NCBI GenBank assembly: GCA_016711225.1
Contig: JADJTK010000001.1
Coordinates: forward strand, 383,230-447,229
From: Opitutaceae bacterium
Lineage (GTDB): Bacteria > Verrucomicrobiota > Verrucomicrobiia > Opitutales > Opitutaceae
Direction: 5' to 3'
DNA: 64,000 bases
Positions 24,739-32,985 of this stretch are shown in pieces (the stretch's first letter is position 1; each line of letters opens with the position of its first letter). The notes under the pieces are model-generated. The model had not been told where the DNA came from. It saw only the letters and a list, made by a program, of their open reading frames with translations, and searched no databases. The translations under genes and the position numbers were made by a program.

Positions 24739-26739
24739 TCAGGGCGCTGGGCCGACCTCTTGATCGAGAACTTGGCGCACTTTTCGCGTGAAATCCGCGA
24801 CCGAAAAGGGCTTTTGCAGAAACTGCATACCGTCCTCCAGCAGGCCATGGTGACCGATCACATCGGCGGTGTAGCCGGAGATGTAGAGGCAGCGCAGCCC
24901 CGGTTTGAGGGCGGCCACCCGCGCCTGCAGCTCCCGCCCGTTCACGCCGGGCATGACGACGTCGGTGACCAGGAGATGGATGGGCAAGGGGAAATCGGTT
25001 ACCGTCCGTAGCGCCTCTTCCGGAAGGCGCGCAGCGAGCACAGTGTAGCCATGCTCCTGCAGGATCCGCCGCCCCAGGTTCAGAATCTGTTCCTCGTCCT
25101 CCACCAGCAGGACGCTCTCGCTGCCGCGGCACGGACCGGCTTCGGCGGCGACGGCGGTCGCCGCGTCGTCGGCCGCACTGCGGGGCAGCCAGATCGTGAA
25201 AGCGGTTCCCTTTCCCGGTTCGCTATGGACGCCGATGTGCCCGTGATTCTGTTTCACGATGCCGTAGACCGTGGCCAGTCCCAGGCCGGTTCCCTTTCCG
25301 AGCGCCTTGGTCGTGAAGAAGGGCTCGAACAGGTGGGCCCGCGTGTTCTCGTCGATGCCACATCCGTTGTCCCGCACCGTGAGTGTGACGTAGTCGCCCG
25401 GTTCCACCCCCAGCGGAAGCGGCGCGGAATTGGCCACTCCGGGCTGGTTGGCTGTTTCGATGACGATTCGGCCGGTACCGCCGACGGCATCGCGGGCGTT
25501 GACGGTGAGGTTGGCGAGCAACTGGTCGATCTGCGCCGGGTCGATCAGGACCGGCCAGAGCGCCGGGTGCGGCGACCAGACCAGCTGGATGCTCTCGCCG
25601 ATCAGACGCTGTAACATCTTGAGCATGCTGGCCACGGTCTCGTTGAGGTCGAGCACCCGCGGAACGACCGTTTGCTTACGGGCAAACGCGAGCAACTGCT
25701 GGGTCAGGTCGGCCGAGCGCCGGGCGGCCTTCATAATCTCGTGGAGATCCTCCACCAGCTCCGGTGATTTCGCCGCCTGTTCCAGGGCGAGGCCGGTGTA
25801 CCCGAGAATCGCCTGCAACATATTGTTGAAGTCGTGGGCGACCCCGCCCGCCAAGCGTCCGATGGACTCCATCTTCTGTGCCTGAGTGAGCTGTTCCTGG
25901 AGCCGCTCCCGTTCGGCCTCCTCTCGCCGTCGTTCGGTGATGTCGTCATACACCCCCAGCACGCCGTACACGACGCCGGTGTCGTCGGTCAGCGGCACCT
26001 TGGTGGTGTCGATCCAAAGGCGAGCGCCGTTGGATTGCTGCAGCTGCTCGACAATGTGGAACCGAGGGCAGCGCTGCTCGAGGACGGCCCGGTCGTCCTT
26101 GCGGTAGCCCTCGGCCTCGCCCCGCGGCCAAGGGAGATCGAAGTCGGTCTTGCCCACAATCAATTCGGGGCGCTCGAGCCCGGCGGCCACGGCGAAGACG
26201 TGGTTGCATCCCAGGTAGACGCCTTCGCGGTCCTTCCAAAACACCGCCTGCGGGATGGAATCGAGGGTGCGGGCGAGCATGTTCCGGCTGCGCCTTAGTT
26301 CCTCTTCGACCATCCGCCGTTCGGCGATCTCCGTCAGCATCTGGCTGGTGCGCTCCTGCACGCGTTGCTCGAGATAGGCCTGATGCTCCTCGTTGAGCCG
26401 GCGCTGGCGCCGCTCTTCAAGGATGACCGCCACCATGAAGACGAAGTTGTTCAGATACGGCTTGTAGGGGTCAAACGCGACGGGATCGTAGACCCGGACC
26501 AGCAGCTCGCCCCAGTGCGAGGCACCCACCTGCAGCGAAAACCGCTGCAGCGCGGCGTCTGCGGCCTCCTCGCCTTCGGGGTCATGGCTCGCCCCAGCCA
26601 CTCCTGGCAGATCCGCCAGTCCGCGACAGACGAAGCTGAATATCGACCGCTCGTCGGGCAGATTGCAGAGTACGTTCTGCATGAGCAGAAGTTGCCCGAG
26701 GACCGGAGCGCGCAAAGGGGCTGTATCCGGCTGTGTCAT
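24739..26739 (-). CDS. PAS-domain hybrid sensor histidine kinase with C-terminal receiver
   Basis: 666 residues. The N-terminal 1-110 has no named domain; a coiled coil follows at 110-155 (EERRQRRLNEEHQAYLEQRV). A PAS domain spans about 155-270 (ARTLDSIPQAVFWKDREGVYLGCN to GVYDDITERR). HisKA at 285-350 has the phospho-acceptor H302 in GGVAHDFNNMLQAILGYTG. The HATPase at 405-520 shows N, G1 (DNGCGI) and GKGTGLGLATVYGIV. The receiver at 541-660 has acceptor D593 in LLVTDVVMPGVNG. No membrane helix, so it senses in the cytoplasm. Start chosen at the ATG 26739; a TTG at 26760 is less likely. It follows the MEDS-domain gene by about 20 bp on the same strand. Confidence 0.92.
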   Translation of the reverse strand: MTQPDTAPLRAPVLGQLLLMQNVLCNLPDERSIFSFVCRGLADLPGVAGASHDPEGEEAADAALQRFSLQVGASHWGELLVRVYDPVAFDPYKPYLNNFVFMVAVILEERRQRRLNEEHQAYLEQRVQERTSQMLTEIAERRMVEEELRRSRNMLARTLDSIPQAVFWKDREGVYLGCNHVFAVAAGLERPELIVGKTDFDLPWPRGEAEGYRKDDRAVLEQRCPRFHIVEQLQQSNGARLWIDTTKVPLTDDTGVVYGVLGVYDDITERRREEAERERLQEQLTQAQKMESIGRLAGGVAHDFNNMLQAILGYTGLALEQAAKSPELVEDLHEIMKAARRSADLTQQLLAFARKQTVVPRVLDLNETVASMLKMLQRLIGESIQLVWSPHPALWPVLIDPAQIDQLLANLTVNARDAVGGTGRIVIETANQPGVANSAPLPLGVEPGDYVTLTVRDNGCGIDENTRAHLFEPFFTTKALGKGTGLGLATVYGIVKQNHGHIGVHSEPGKGTAFTIWLPRSAADDAATAVAAEAGPCRGSESVLLVEDEEQILNLGRRILQEHGYTVLAARLPEEALRTVTDFPLPIHLLVTDVVMPGVNGRELQARVAALKPGLRCLYISGYTADVIGHHGLLEDGMQFLQKPFSVADFTRKVRQVLDQEVGPAP

Positions 26740-26760
26740 GCTCGGGGGACTGGGGCGCAA

Positions 26761-27375
26761 TCACGGGCCCAAGAATTCTTCCGGCGGGATGAAGAACGGA
26801 TTCCGCACCACCGACCCCCGGATCACCATCAATGGGTGGACTTTCAGTACGTCCATGATCATGGCGCCGTCGAACGACCGCGCATCGTACTGGCAGACGC
26901 AGGTGATCGGGTGCTCGCGGAGCAGGAGGCTGATCTTGGACTCGTATTCCAGTAGACGCGATCCCCCGGGGACGTGCTGTACTTCGGCCGTCATTTCTCC
27001 GATCACGCGGGCCGCGGGATAACCCTGGATGACGGAGTCTTCGTGGTACTTGGTCAGCACCTCGAGCATCCGCTCGGGGTCGAAACGGTCGTTCTTGAAG
27101 TAGACCTCCCGGGTTGGGGCCAGTGTGAGGGCTCCGCAGGCGCAGCGTTCGTCGAAGGACATCCCGTGTTGGGCGAGATGTTCGGCAACGATGGGGGCGG
27201 ACGCCTTGTCCGAGAAACAGCTCGTTCGCTCGTTCGCCTCCAAGCCACTCTGCAGATACGCCAGCAGGGCATCCTGGCGCTCGTCATCGTCGGAAAAGAT
27301 TTGGCAGATGTGCACTCCCGCGGGAAAGCGCTCCGCGGTGAAACCAAGTGAAATCGTGGGGGCGGGTAGATTCAT
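26761..27375 (-). CDS. MEDS-domain sensory protein
   Basis: 204 residues matching the MEDS (DcmR-type sensory) domain along its whole length: AGVHICQIFSDDDERQDALLAYLQSGLEANERTSCFSDK, then the C-terminal GSRLLEYESKISLLLREHPITCVCQYDARSFDG and LKVHPLMVIRGSVVRNPFF. MEDS proteins are linked to histidine kinases and to sensing of small molecules, and the fold resembles RecA/KaiC-like ATPases lacking the Walker site. Several Cys (C24, C53, C78, C80 and others) could bind metal or respond to redox. The next gene downstream is the hybrid kinase, so the two probably form one signalling unit. Input signal unknown. Confidence 0.87.
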   Translation of the reverse strand: MNLPAPTISLGFTAERFPAGVHICQIFSDDDERQDALLAYLQSGLEANERTSCFSDKASAPIVAEHLAQHGMSFDERCACGALTLAPTREVYFKNDRFDPERMLEVLTKYHEDSVIQGYPAARVIGEMTAEVQHVPGGSRLLEYESKISLLLREHPITCVCQYDARSFDGAMIMDVLKVHPLMVIRGSVVRNPFFIPPEEFLGP

Positions 27376-28007
27376 GGGCGTGGCTCCGGGGAGGGGTGAA
27401 GGATGGCTTCGCGGAGGTTTCTCGGCGAGGGCGAACCAAACATGAGGTGAAGACTACACGCCCCGCTGCATTCTGCCAGTTTTGGGCTTTTCAGGGACGA
27501 CCACGCCGGCAGCCGGGGAGCCCCGTCCGGCTGGGCTCGACTCTCCGCCGGCCAACGACTCAGGGTTTCGCCTTCCACGTCCGTGGCCGTCGCGGCCGGC
27601 GGCAATCCTACTACCCCAAAGCCGGATCCGGCAACAGGTGAGAAACTCGCTTGCGCTGTCCGCGATTCAAGCGAGCGTGCCGGTGTCCGATCAGCAGTTG
27701 AGCAGCCCGGTTTGTCAGCCAGTTCAGGTCTGAAGACTGAGAGTCTCGCCCCGCTTCGAAACGCGATGGGGCTTTTGAGCGAGCGTCCTTTGTCAGAGGT
27801 CGTTGCCCGAAGACTGAAAGGTTCGGTTGAGCGGTGTTTGTGGTCGAGCTGCGCGAGAGGCGCACGCCCGCGCCGTGCGTCCGCAGTTCGATTACCTACG
27901 CCAAATTCAGGCCCGGGGTTCGGCGGCCCGCTCCGTCCGCGGGGCGAGCCGTGGTCCCCTGGGGGAAACCACCAGTGAACAGCCAACGAGTCAGGAATTC
28001 TTCTTCC
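27376..28007. other. 632-bp gap with no supported gene
   Basis: The gap lies between the MEDS gene and a small unknown gene, which point away from each other, so it should hold two promoters. I see no clear -35/-10 pair, tRNA or known riboswitch core. A short repeated phrase CCGAAGACTGAAAG / CTGAAGACTGAGAG occurs twice about 84 bp apart (around 27730 and 27812). Open frames here are chance frames by composition. Confidence 0.45.
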
Positions 28008-28472
28008 ATGAAAATCTCCAAGCTTCTCGCTACTCACCACGCCATTCTCGAACAGGCCCGGCTGGCCAATCTGGCCGAAGCCTACCTCACGCTGCGCCGT
28101 GTCGCCGAACGTGTGCGACGTGCCCGCCTCCACGGGCTGGTCAATCTGCGCCAGCCCGACGCCGCCGAGGAGCGACTGTGGGCCTCGCTCACCGCGTTGG
28201 AGGGCAGCCAGGCCGTACTGGAGGAGCATTTCCGCGACGAGGAACTCATGGAGTTCGCCGACGCGGTGGCGTTCGCCCGCGGTCGTGTGGGTCTGGATAT
28301 CACCTTCCGACTCGAGGGGATGGAGGCGTTATTCCTGGTCCCGCTGGAGGAAGAGCTGCGGCGCGCCGGCATCGAGTTTGATCTGGAATCGGCCACGGTG
28401 CTGCCGGTAGGGAAGGAAGTGGCTGCGCCGGGAGCCAAGCATCGCCCCGGGGAGACTCCGCCGCAGCGTTGA
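28008..28472 (+). CDS. hypothetical protein, 154 residues
   Basis: Starts MKISKLLATHHAILEQARLANLAEAYLTLRRVAERV and is mostly helical and highly charged, with no signal peptide or membrane segment. The C-terminal 20 residues are Pro/Gly-rich. No family recognised. The ATG follows CTTCTTCC without a ribosome site, like other genes here. It ends 64 bp from the convergent outer-membrane gene. Codon pattern and the sensible N-terminus support it being real. Confidence 0.65.
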   Translation: MKISKLLATHHAILEQARLANLAEAYLTLRRVAERVRRARLHGLVNLRQPDAAEERLWASLTALEGSQAVLEEHFRDEELMEFADAVAFARGRVGLDITFRLEGMEALFLVPLEEELRRAGIEFDLESATVLPVGKEVAAPGAKHRPGETPPQR

Positions 28473-28535
28473 GGCTCACCGGCTGCAGCCGGAGGCAGGG
28501 CAGGGCCGGTGGCAGAACGGCCCTGTGCGGTGTCG

Positions 28536-29432
28536 TCAGAATCGGGCCACCAAGCCGAGGCCGAGATACGTCGGGCTGGCGCCGTCCACCTTGAGACGGT
28601 CGATGTACTCGAAACGCTGGGAGACGACTTTTCCCAGATCCGCGCGCAGGCTGAAGCTTCGGTTGATGGCGTACTCGGCCGCCACCCCCACGCGCACTTC
28701 ACGGTATTCGAGCCACGAGTCTGCCAGCGACGTACCGGTGCGGTCGGCGGGGGCGCGTGGGTCCTCTTCGAGCCGGTAGTCGCCGCCGTGGAACATCGCG
28801 ACGGCTCGGAGGGTGAGTTCCGGGGTGGCGCGATAGCTTAAGCCGGAGTCGGGCCACGCGAGGCGGAACTCCCACTCGGGGGCGAACTTCCACACCACGC
28901 CAGCGATGGGCAGCACTTTGATGTCGGAGCGGGCCCCGTAGCGCAGACCAAAGCTCCACGTGAGCTCGGGACTTGTCGTATAGCTGGCGAGGGCCATCAC
29001 CGGCAGGTCGAAGCCGGCTGATCCGAGATCGCCGCCGGCGCCGGCGAGCCGTGGGCTGACGGTGGCGAGTAGGCGCCAGCGGTCGTTGAGCCGGTGTGCT
29101 AGGCCCACGGGAGCAGCGAGCGACTTCAGGTTCTCCGGTAACCACCGCGGGCCCACGCGGTCGAGCTCGTGGCGCGACCAGTCGAGTCCGTAGAGCAGGC
29201 TGGTGGCTTCCGAGAGTGCGGTGTTGGCTCGCAGGCCGAGTTGGAATGAATCCACGGCGACCGAGCTGACAGGGCCGGCGGTATCGAGGTCGGACCGGCC
29301 GGTGTGCGAATAGCGGGCCGAGAACTCGAAGCCATCGCGGGCGCCGGTCGGTTGGGCGAACGCAGCGGCAACAGTGCCCAGGGGCACGAGGAGGGCGAGG
29401 GTAAGTGGACGCAGAGAGGAGGGAGCCATCAT
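28536..29432 (-). CDS. outer-membrane beta-barrel protein (DUF6268-like)
   Basis: 298 residues with a signal peptide (LTLALLVPLGTVAAAFA, cut near residue 27) and alternating amphipathic strands to a C-terminal aromatic residue (LGLGLVARF), the usual barrel end. The pattern GFEFSARYSHTGRSDLD, FQLGLRANTALSEATSLLYGLDW and LPIAGVVWKFAPEWEFRLAWPDSGLSY is like DUF6268 barrels common in Planctomycetota and Verrucomicrobiota. Transported substrate unknown. It is 48 bp from tspO on the same strand (tspO upstream). Confidence 0.78.
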   Translation of the reverse strand: MMAPSSLRPLTLALLVPLGTVAAAFAQPTGARDGFEFSARYSHTGRSDLDTAGPVSSVAVDSFQLGLRANTALSEATSLLYGLDWSRHELDRVGPRWLPENLKSLAAPVGLAHRLNDRWRLLATVSPRLAGAGGDLGSAGFDLPVMALASYTTSPELTWSFGLRYGARSDIKVLPIAGVVWKFAPEWEFRLAWPDSGLSYRATPELTLRAVAMFHGGDYRLEEDPRAPADRTGTSLADSWLEYREVRVGVAAEYAINRSFSLRADLGKVVSQRFEYIDRLKVDGASPTYLGLGLVARF

Positions 29433-29480
29433 AATTGAGAAGGAAAGTGTTTGCCGCGGTGGTCGCGGCGAGCGAATACC

Positions 29481-29981
29481 TCAGGAATTGAGCCGCCAGA
29501 GGGTGTAGTTGAGGAAGGTCGCGAAGGAGACCCAGGCGAGATACGGACCAAGCAGCGCGGCTGCGCCCCATTGCACCCGGGCGAAGGCCACGATCGTCGA
29601 TACAATGGCGATCCAGAGCGCGACGATGGCGACCAGCGCGAGGTCGGGCCGGTGCAGGCCGAAGAAGAGCGGCGTCCAGAGGGCATTGAGGGTGAGCTGA
29701 ATCAGGAATAAGCCGAGCGCGCCCCGCTGCCCGCGCCAGCCGCCCCGTCGCCAGATCATCCATGCGGCGCTGGCCATCATCGCGTAGAGCGTGGTCCAGA
29801 CAGGTCCGAAGACCCAACCGGGCGGATTCCAGGAGGGTTTGGTGAGCTGCGCGTACCACTCGCCCGGCCCGGCGGCGGAGCCGAGCGCGGGTGCGGCGAA
29901 ACAGATCAGCAGCCAGACGGCGAGGCCGGGCCAGGCGGATTTCAGAGTGTCGGAGGCGGGAGTGCGGGAGGCAGCGGGCAT
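29481..29981 (-). CDS. tspO: TspO/MBR family protein (tryptophan-rich sensory protein)
   Basis: 166 residues with five membrane helices and the family's Trp-rich motifs: WYAQLTKPSWNPPGWVFGPVWTTLYAMMASAAWMIW, LFLIQLTLNALWTPLFFGLHRPDLAL, and the C-terminal WVSFATFLNYTLWRLN. TspO binds porphyrins and other tetrapyrroles and in photosynthetic bacteria links oxygen and light to pigment gene control. The ATG at 29981 was chosen because the upstream extension is unlike the family. Presence near a light regulon is suggestive, though no TAGAC pair is seen here. Confidence 0.93.
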   Translation of the reverse strand: MPAASRTPASDTLKSAWPGLAVWLLICFAAPALGSAAGPGEWYAQLTKPSWNPPGWVFGPVWTTLYAMMASAAWMIWRRGGWRGQRGALGLFLIQLTLNALWTPLFFGLHRPDLALVAIVALWIAIVSTIVAFARVQWGAAALLGPYLAWVSFATFLNYTLWRLNS

Positions 29982-30081
29982 ACGGGCAGGGGGCGGAGCG
30001 TATGCTGCAGGACAGCCGGCGCAGCTCTGGGTGGCGAATATTAGTTGCTCGAGCGACCGCGTATTCGCGACCCGGTAGGCC

Positions 30082-30531
30082 TTATTCGAGCTCGGCGGGG
30101 GTGGCAATGCCGTGACGCCGGCAGTATGCACGGATCGTGGCACCCTGGCGTTGGAGCACGAGTTGGATGATCATGGCGTCGTCGAGCAGTCCGATCTCGG
30201 GAACCGAATCAGGGATGCGGTCGGCCCCCTTGAGGAAGTAGAGCAGGGCAAATGCGATTTCCCGTTGGGCCGGGGGCGCTTCCTTTCCGTCGGCGGAGGC
30301 CTCCGCGAGGACGGAAGCCAGCAACTCGATCCGGCTGCGCAGGCGTTCGGATTCGGCCAGGGCGGTGATCTTTGCGTGCAGCGAGGCCTGCTGTTGGCGC
30401 AGCACCGTGATGGCCTCGGCGGTGACGAGCTCGGCGCCTTGGTCGAGATAGGAGGCCAGACTAGCGGTTGCGCCGTGGCTGGAGAGATGGCGGTGGAGAG
30501 CTTCGGGGAGGGAGCGGGTCTTTGTGGTCAT
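30082..30531 (-). CDS. DUF1232/YkvA-like protein
   Basis: 149 residues. The centre reads FALLYFLKGADRIPDSVPEIGLLDDAMIIQLVLQRQ, matching the DUF1232 pattern of a helix, a D/E-I-P-D-x-(I/V)-P turn and a second helix with LLDD. The N-terminal 80 residues are a helical extension with a possible coiled coil (VLRQQQASLHAKITALAESERL). Function of the family unknown. Same strand as terC upstream (66 bp) and tspO downstream. Confidence 0.7.
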   Translation of the reverse strand: MTTKTRSLPEALHRHLSSHGATASLASYLDQGAELVTAEAITVLRQQQASLHAKITALAESERLRSRIELLASVLAEASADGKEAPPAQREIAFALLYFLKGADRIPDSVPEIGLLDDAMIIQLVLQRQGATIRAYCRRHGIATPAELE

Positions 30532-30596
30532 GGGATGGATTGGTTGGTTGAGCCGTTGGGGGGGGGCGCAGGAGGGTGCCTCGCGTGCGCTTCTGC

Positions 30597-31547
30597 TCAG
30601 CGGAGGTGAGTGGGGTCAGGTAGGGCGGTGGCGGCCTTCTTCGGCCAGTGCAGGGAGGCGGCGACGGCGGAGGCGAGGATCGTGACGATGACCCCGAGCG
30701 AGACGAGGGTGTCGATCTTGTAGGCGGTATGGCCGAGCAGCATCTTCACGCCGACGAAGGTGAGCACCACGCCGAGCCCGGTCTTGAGGTAGTGGAACTT
30801 GTCCAATACCCCGGCGAGGGCGAAGTAGAGCGAGCGCAGCCCGAGGATCGCGAACACGTTGGAGGTGTAGACGATGAACGGGTCGGTGGTCACCGCGAAG
30901 ATCGCCGGGATCGAATCGACCGCGAAGATCACGTCGGTGAACTCGACCAGCAGCAGCACGATGAACAGCGGGGTGGCCAGACGCACGCCGTTCTCGCGCA
31001 CGAAAAAGCGGTCGCCGCGGAAGTCGGAGGTCACGGGCATGAGCCGCTTGAAGAGGCGCACGAGCGGATTGCGCTCGGGGTGGATCTCCTCCTCGCGCTT
31101 CAGCACCATCTTAACGCCGGTGAGGATGAGGAAGGCGCCGAATACGTAGATGATCCAGGCGAACTTGGCGATCAACGCAGCGCCCAGCGCGATCATTCCG
31201 AAGCGCATGATCAGCGCGCCGAGGATGCCCCAGAAGAGCACCTTGTGCTGGTACTTGGCGGGCACGGCGAAGTACGAGAAGAGCAGGGCGAAGACGAAGA
31301 CGTTGTCCGCGCTCAGCGAGTATTCGATCACGTAGCCGGTGAAGAACTCCAGGGCCTTGGTCGGCCCGGCGAAGTGCCAGACGCCCAGGTTGAAACAGAG
31401 CGCTAGGGTGATCCAGGCGGCGGTCCAGCCGAGGGCCTCGCGGAAGCCCACGGTGTGCGATTTGCGGTGAAAGATGCCCAAGTCGATCGCGAGCATCGCC
31501 AGGACGAAGAGATTGAAACTGGTCCAGAGCCAGAAGGTGGTGGTCAT
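30597..31547 (-). CDS. TerC-family integral membrane protein
   Basis: 316 residues and about nine helices. Family motifs are FFTGYVIEYSLSADNVFVFALLFSYFAVP (with the conserved acidic and Asn residues in the membrane), LLLVEFTDVIFAVDSIPAIFAVTTDPFIVYTSNVFAILGLRSLYFAL, and FHYLKTGLGVVLTFVGVKMLL. TerC/Alx proteins handle manganese or other metals and protect against tellurite or alkali. No yybP-ykoY riboswitch core is recognisable upstream. It is divergent from an NhaR-like LysR regulator, which may control it. Confidence 0.92.
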   Translation of the reverse strand: MTTTFWLWTSFNLFVLAMLAIDLGIFHRKSHTVGFREALGWTAAWITLALCFNLGVWHFAGPTKALEFFTGYVIEYSLSADNVFVFALLFSYFAVPAKYQHKVLFWGILGALIMRFGMIALGAALIAKFAWIIYVFGAFLILTGVKMVLKREEEIHPERNPLVRLFKRLMPVTSDFRGDRFFVRENGVRLATPLFIVLLLVEFTDVIFAVDSIPAIFAVTTDPFIVYTSNVFAILGLRSLYFALAGVLDKFHYLKTGLGVVLTFVGVKMLLGHTAYKIDTLVSLGVIVTILASAVAASLHWPKKAATALPDPTHLR

Positions 31548-31788
31548 GGCGAGGTGCCGGCCTTAGCGGCTGGAAAGGGGGCGCAAAAGAGGCCCGCCGA
31601 GGGCGGGCGGGCGGCGCCGGGCGGGGCCGGTGGCGCGGAGGTGGGCTGAAGCAGGGAGGAGTGGCATGGTGGTGTCGAAACGGTGATGAGTGCGGTGCGG
31701 ACGGCGCGGAGGTTACCCCGGGGCGCCGACTTCCACTAATACACATTTTGATGTTAACCTTTAGGTATTCCCTAACATTGTGCCCGCC

Positions 31789-32685
31789 ATGGACTGGCTG
31801 AACTATCACCATCTGCGCTATTTCTGGACGGTCGCGCACGAGGGTGGGCTGCAGAAGGCGGCGGAGAAGCTCCATGTATCGCCGCCGTCGATTTCGGCCC
31901 AGATCCGGGAGTTGGAGGCGGCGCTTGAGGTGAAGCTTTTTCGGCGGCTCGGTCGACGCAACGTGCTCACCGAAGCCGGCCAGATCGCGCTGCGCCACGC
32001 TGACGAAATCTTTTCCCTCGGGAACGATCTGGTGCGTGCGCTGCAGCAACGGCCCACGACCCGCGCGCTACGCCTGCACGTCGGGGTGGCCGACTCGTTC
32101 CCCAAGCTGGTGACGCATGCGATTCTGCGGCCGGCGCTGGCGCTGCCCACCGTGCATGTGGTCTGTCGCGAGGGGAAGATCGAGGATCTGCTGGCGCAAC
32201 TCGGCGCACACCGGCTGGACATCGTGCTGGCCGACGAGCCGGCGTCGAGCAGCGTGAAGTACCGGGCGTTCAATCACCTGCTCGGGGAGTCCGGGATCAC
32301 CTTTTGCGCGCAGCGGGCGCTGGCCACGAAGCTGCGGCGCCAGTTTCCGCAGTCACTGCACGAGGCGCCCGCGCTGTTGCCCGCGGAGAACACCCCGCTG
32401 CGCCGTGCGTTGGAAAGCTGGTTTCGTGCGCGCAAGGTGGTGCCGCGGGTGGTGGCGGAGTTCGAGGATCTGGCCCTGATGACGGTGATGGCGTCGTTGG
32501 AACCGGGATTCGTGCCGGTGCCCACCGTCGTGTTGGGCGAGGCCACCGAGCGTCACGGGCTCGAGGCCATCGGGACGGCCAAGGACTGCCGCGCCCAGTT
32601 CTTCGCGATCACGGCGGAGCGCAAGATCACCCATCCCGTGGTGTCGCTGCTCACGGAGAGCGCGCAGAAACTGGTGTTCGGGTAA
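31789..32685 (+). CDS. LysR-family regulator, NhaR-like
   Basis: 298 residues. The N-terminal HTH is MDWLNYHHLRYFWTVAHEGGLQKAAEKLHVSPPSISAQIRELE (residues 1-60); the rest is a periplasmic-binding-like effector domain. The opening LNYHHLRYFW is typical of NhaR, the Na+/Li+-responsive activator of antiporter genes. I took the ATG at 31789 rather than the one 9 bases upstream because NhaR proteins start MxxLNYxHL. It is divergent from terC across 241 bp that include an AT-rich patch (ACACATTTTGATGTTAACC), the likely promoter and binding area. The effector is unknown. Confidence 0.9.
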   Translation: MDWLNYHHLRYFWTVAHEGGLQKAAEKLHVSPPSISAQIRELEAALEVKLFRRLGRRNVLTEAGQIALRHADEIFSLGNDLVRALQQRPTTRALRLHVGVADSFPKLVTHAILRPALALPTVHVVCREGKIEDLLAQLGAHRLDIVLADEPASSSVKYRAFNHLLGESGITFCAQRALATKLRRQFPQSLHEAPALLPAENTPLRRALESWFRARKVVPRVVAEFEDLALMTVMASLEPGFVPVPTVVLGEATERHGLEAIGTAKDCRAQFFAITAERKITHPVVSLLTESAQKLVFG

Positions 32686-32805
32686 AGGAGGGGGTGGGGC
32701 GCCCCGAAACGCGCCTGGGACCCGCGGCGAGCGGGCTCGGGGAATCCGCCATTTAACGCCTCCTCCCGACGGTTGCGATTGACAACAGCCGGGGAAAATC
32801 CGTTT

Positions 32806-32817
32806 TTGACACGTGTC
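32806..32817. promoter_or_regulatory. GACACGTGTC palindrome overlapping a -35 element, probable LacI-family operator
   Basis: A perfect 10-bp palindrome (32808-32817) overlaps TTGACA (32806-32811), about 170 bp before the TonB-receptor start. A LacI-family regulator is coded downstream at 38738. CG-centred palindromes of this sort are usual LacI-family sites; assignment to this regulator is inference. A second TTGACA lies at 32779-32784. Confidence 0.5.
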
Positions 32818-32907
32818 GTAAAGCTCCCCGGCCGTTTCCTGTGTACCAACCCTAGCCCCCTGCCAGAGCCCTCCCCCCAAGTGTGCTTCGCTGAGCCTGC
32901 CCTGTAG

Positions 32908-32957
32908 AATCCCGAGATCCAACCGCGGTGCCGGCTGTTGTTGGTCGACTCGGGATT
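32908..32957 (+). other. 5' untranslated stem-loop before the TonB receptor
   Basis: AATCCCGAG (32908-32916) and CTCGGGATT (32949-32957) pair perfectly, with GTTGG/CCAAC able to extend the stem. It ends 28 bp before the start codon. Could modulate translation or message stability; no known riboswitch core. The remaining part of 32686-32985 holds the operator above and no gene. Confidence 0.45.
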
Positions 32958-32985
32958 AGCCCCAACCCCCCCAAATAACAAACTC

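Noticed and set aside
31548..31788. yybP-ykoY manganese riboswitch before terC
   Set aside because: Such switches often precede terC/alx, but the conserved internal-loop sequences are not present on the minus strand here.
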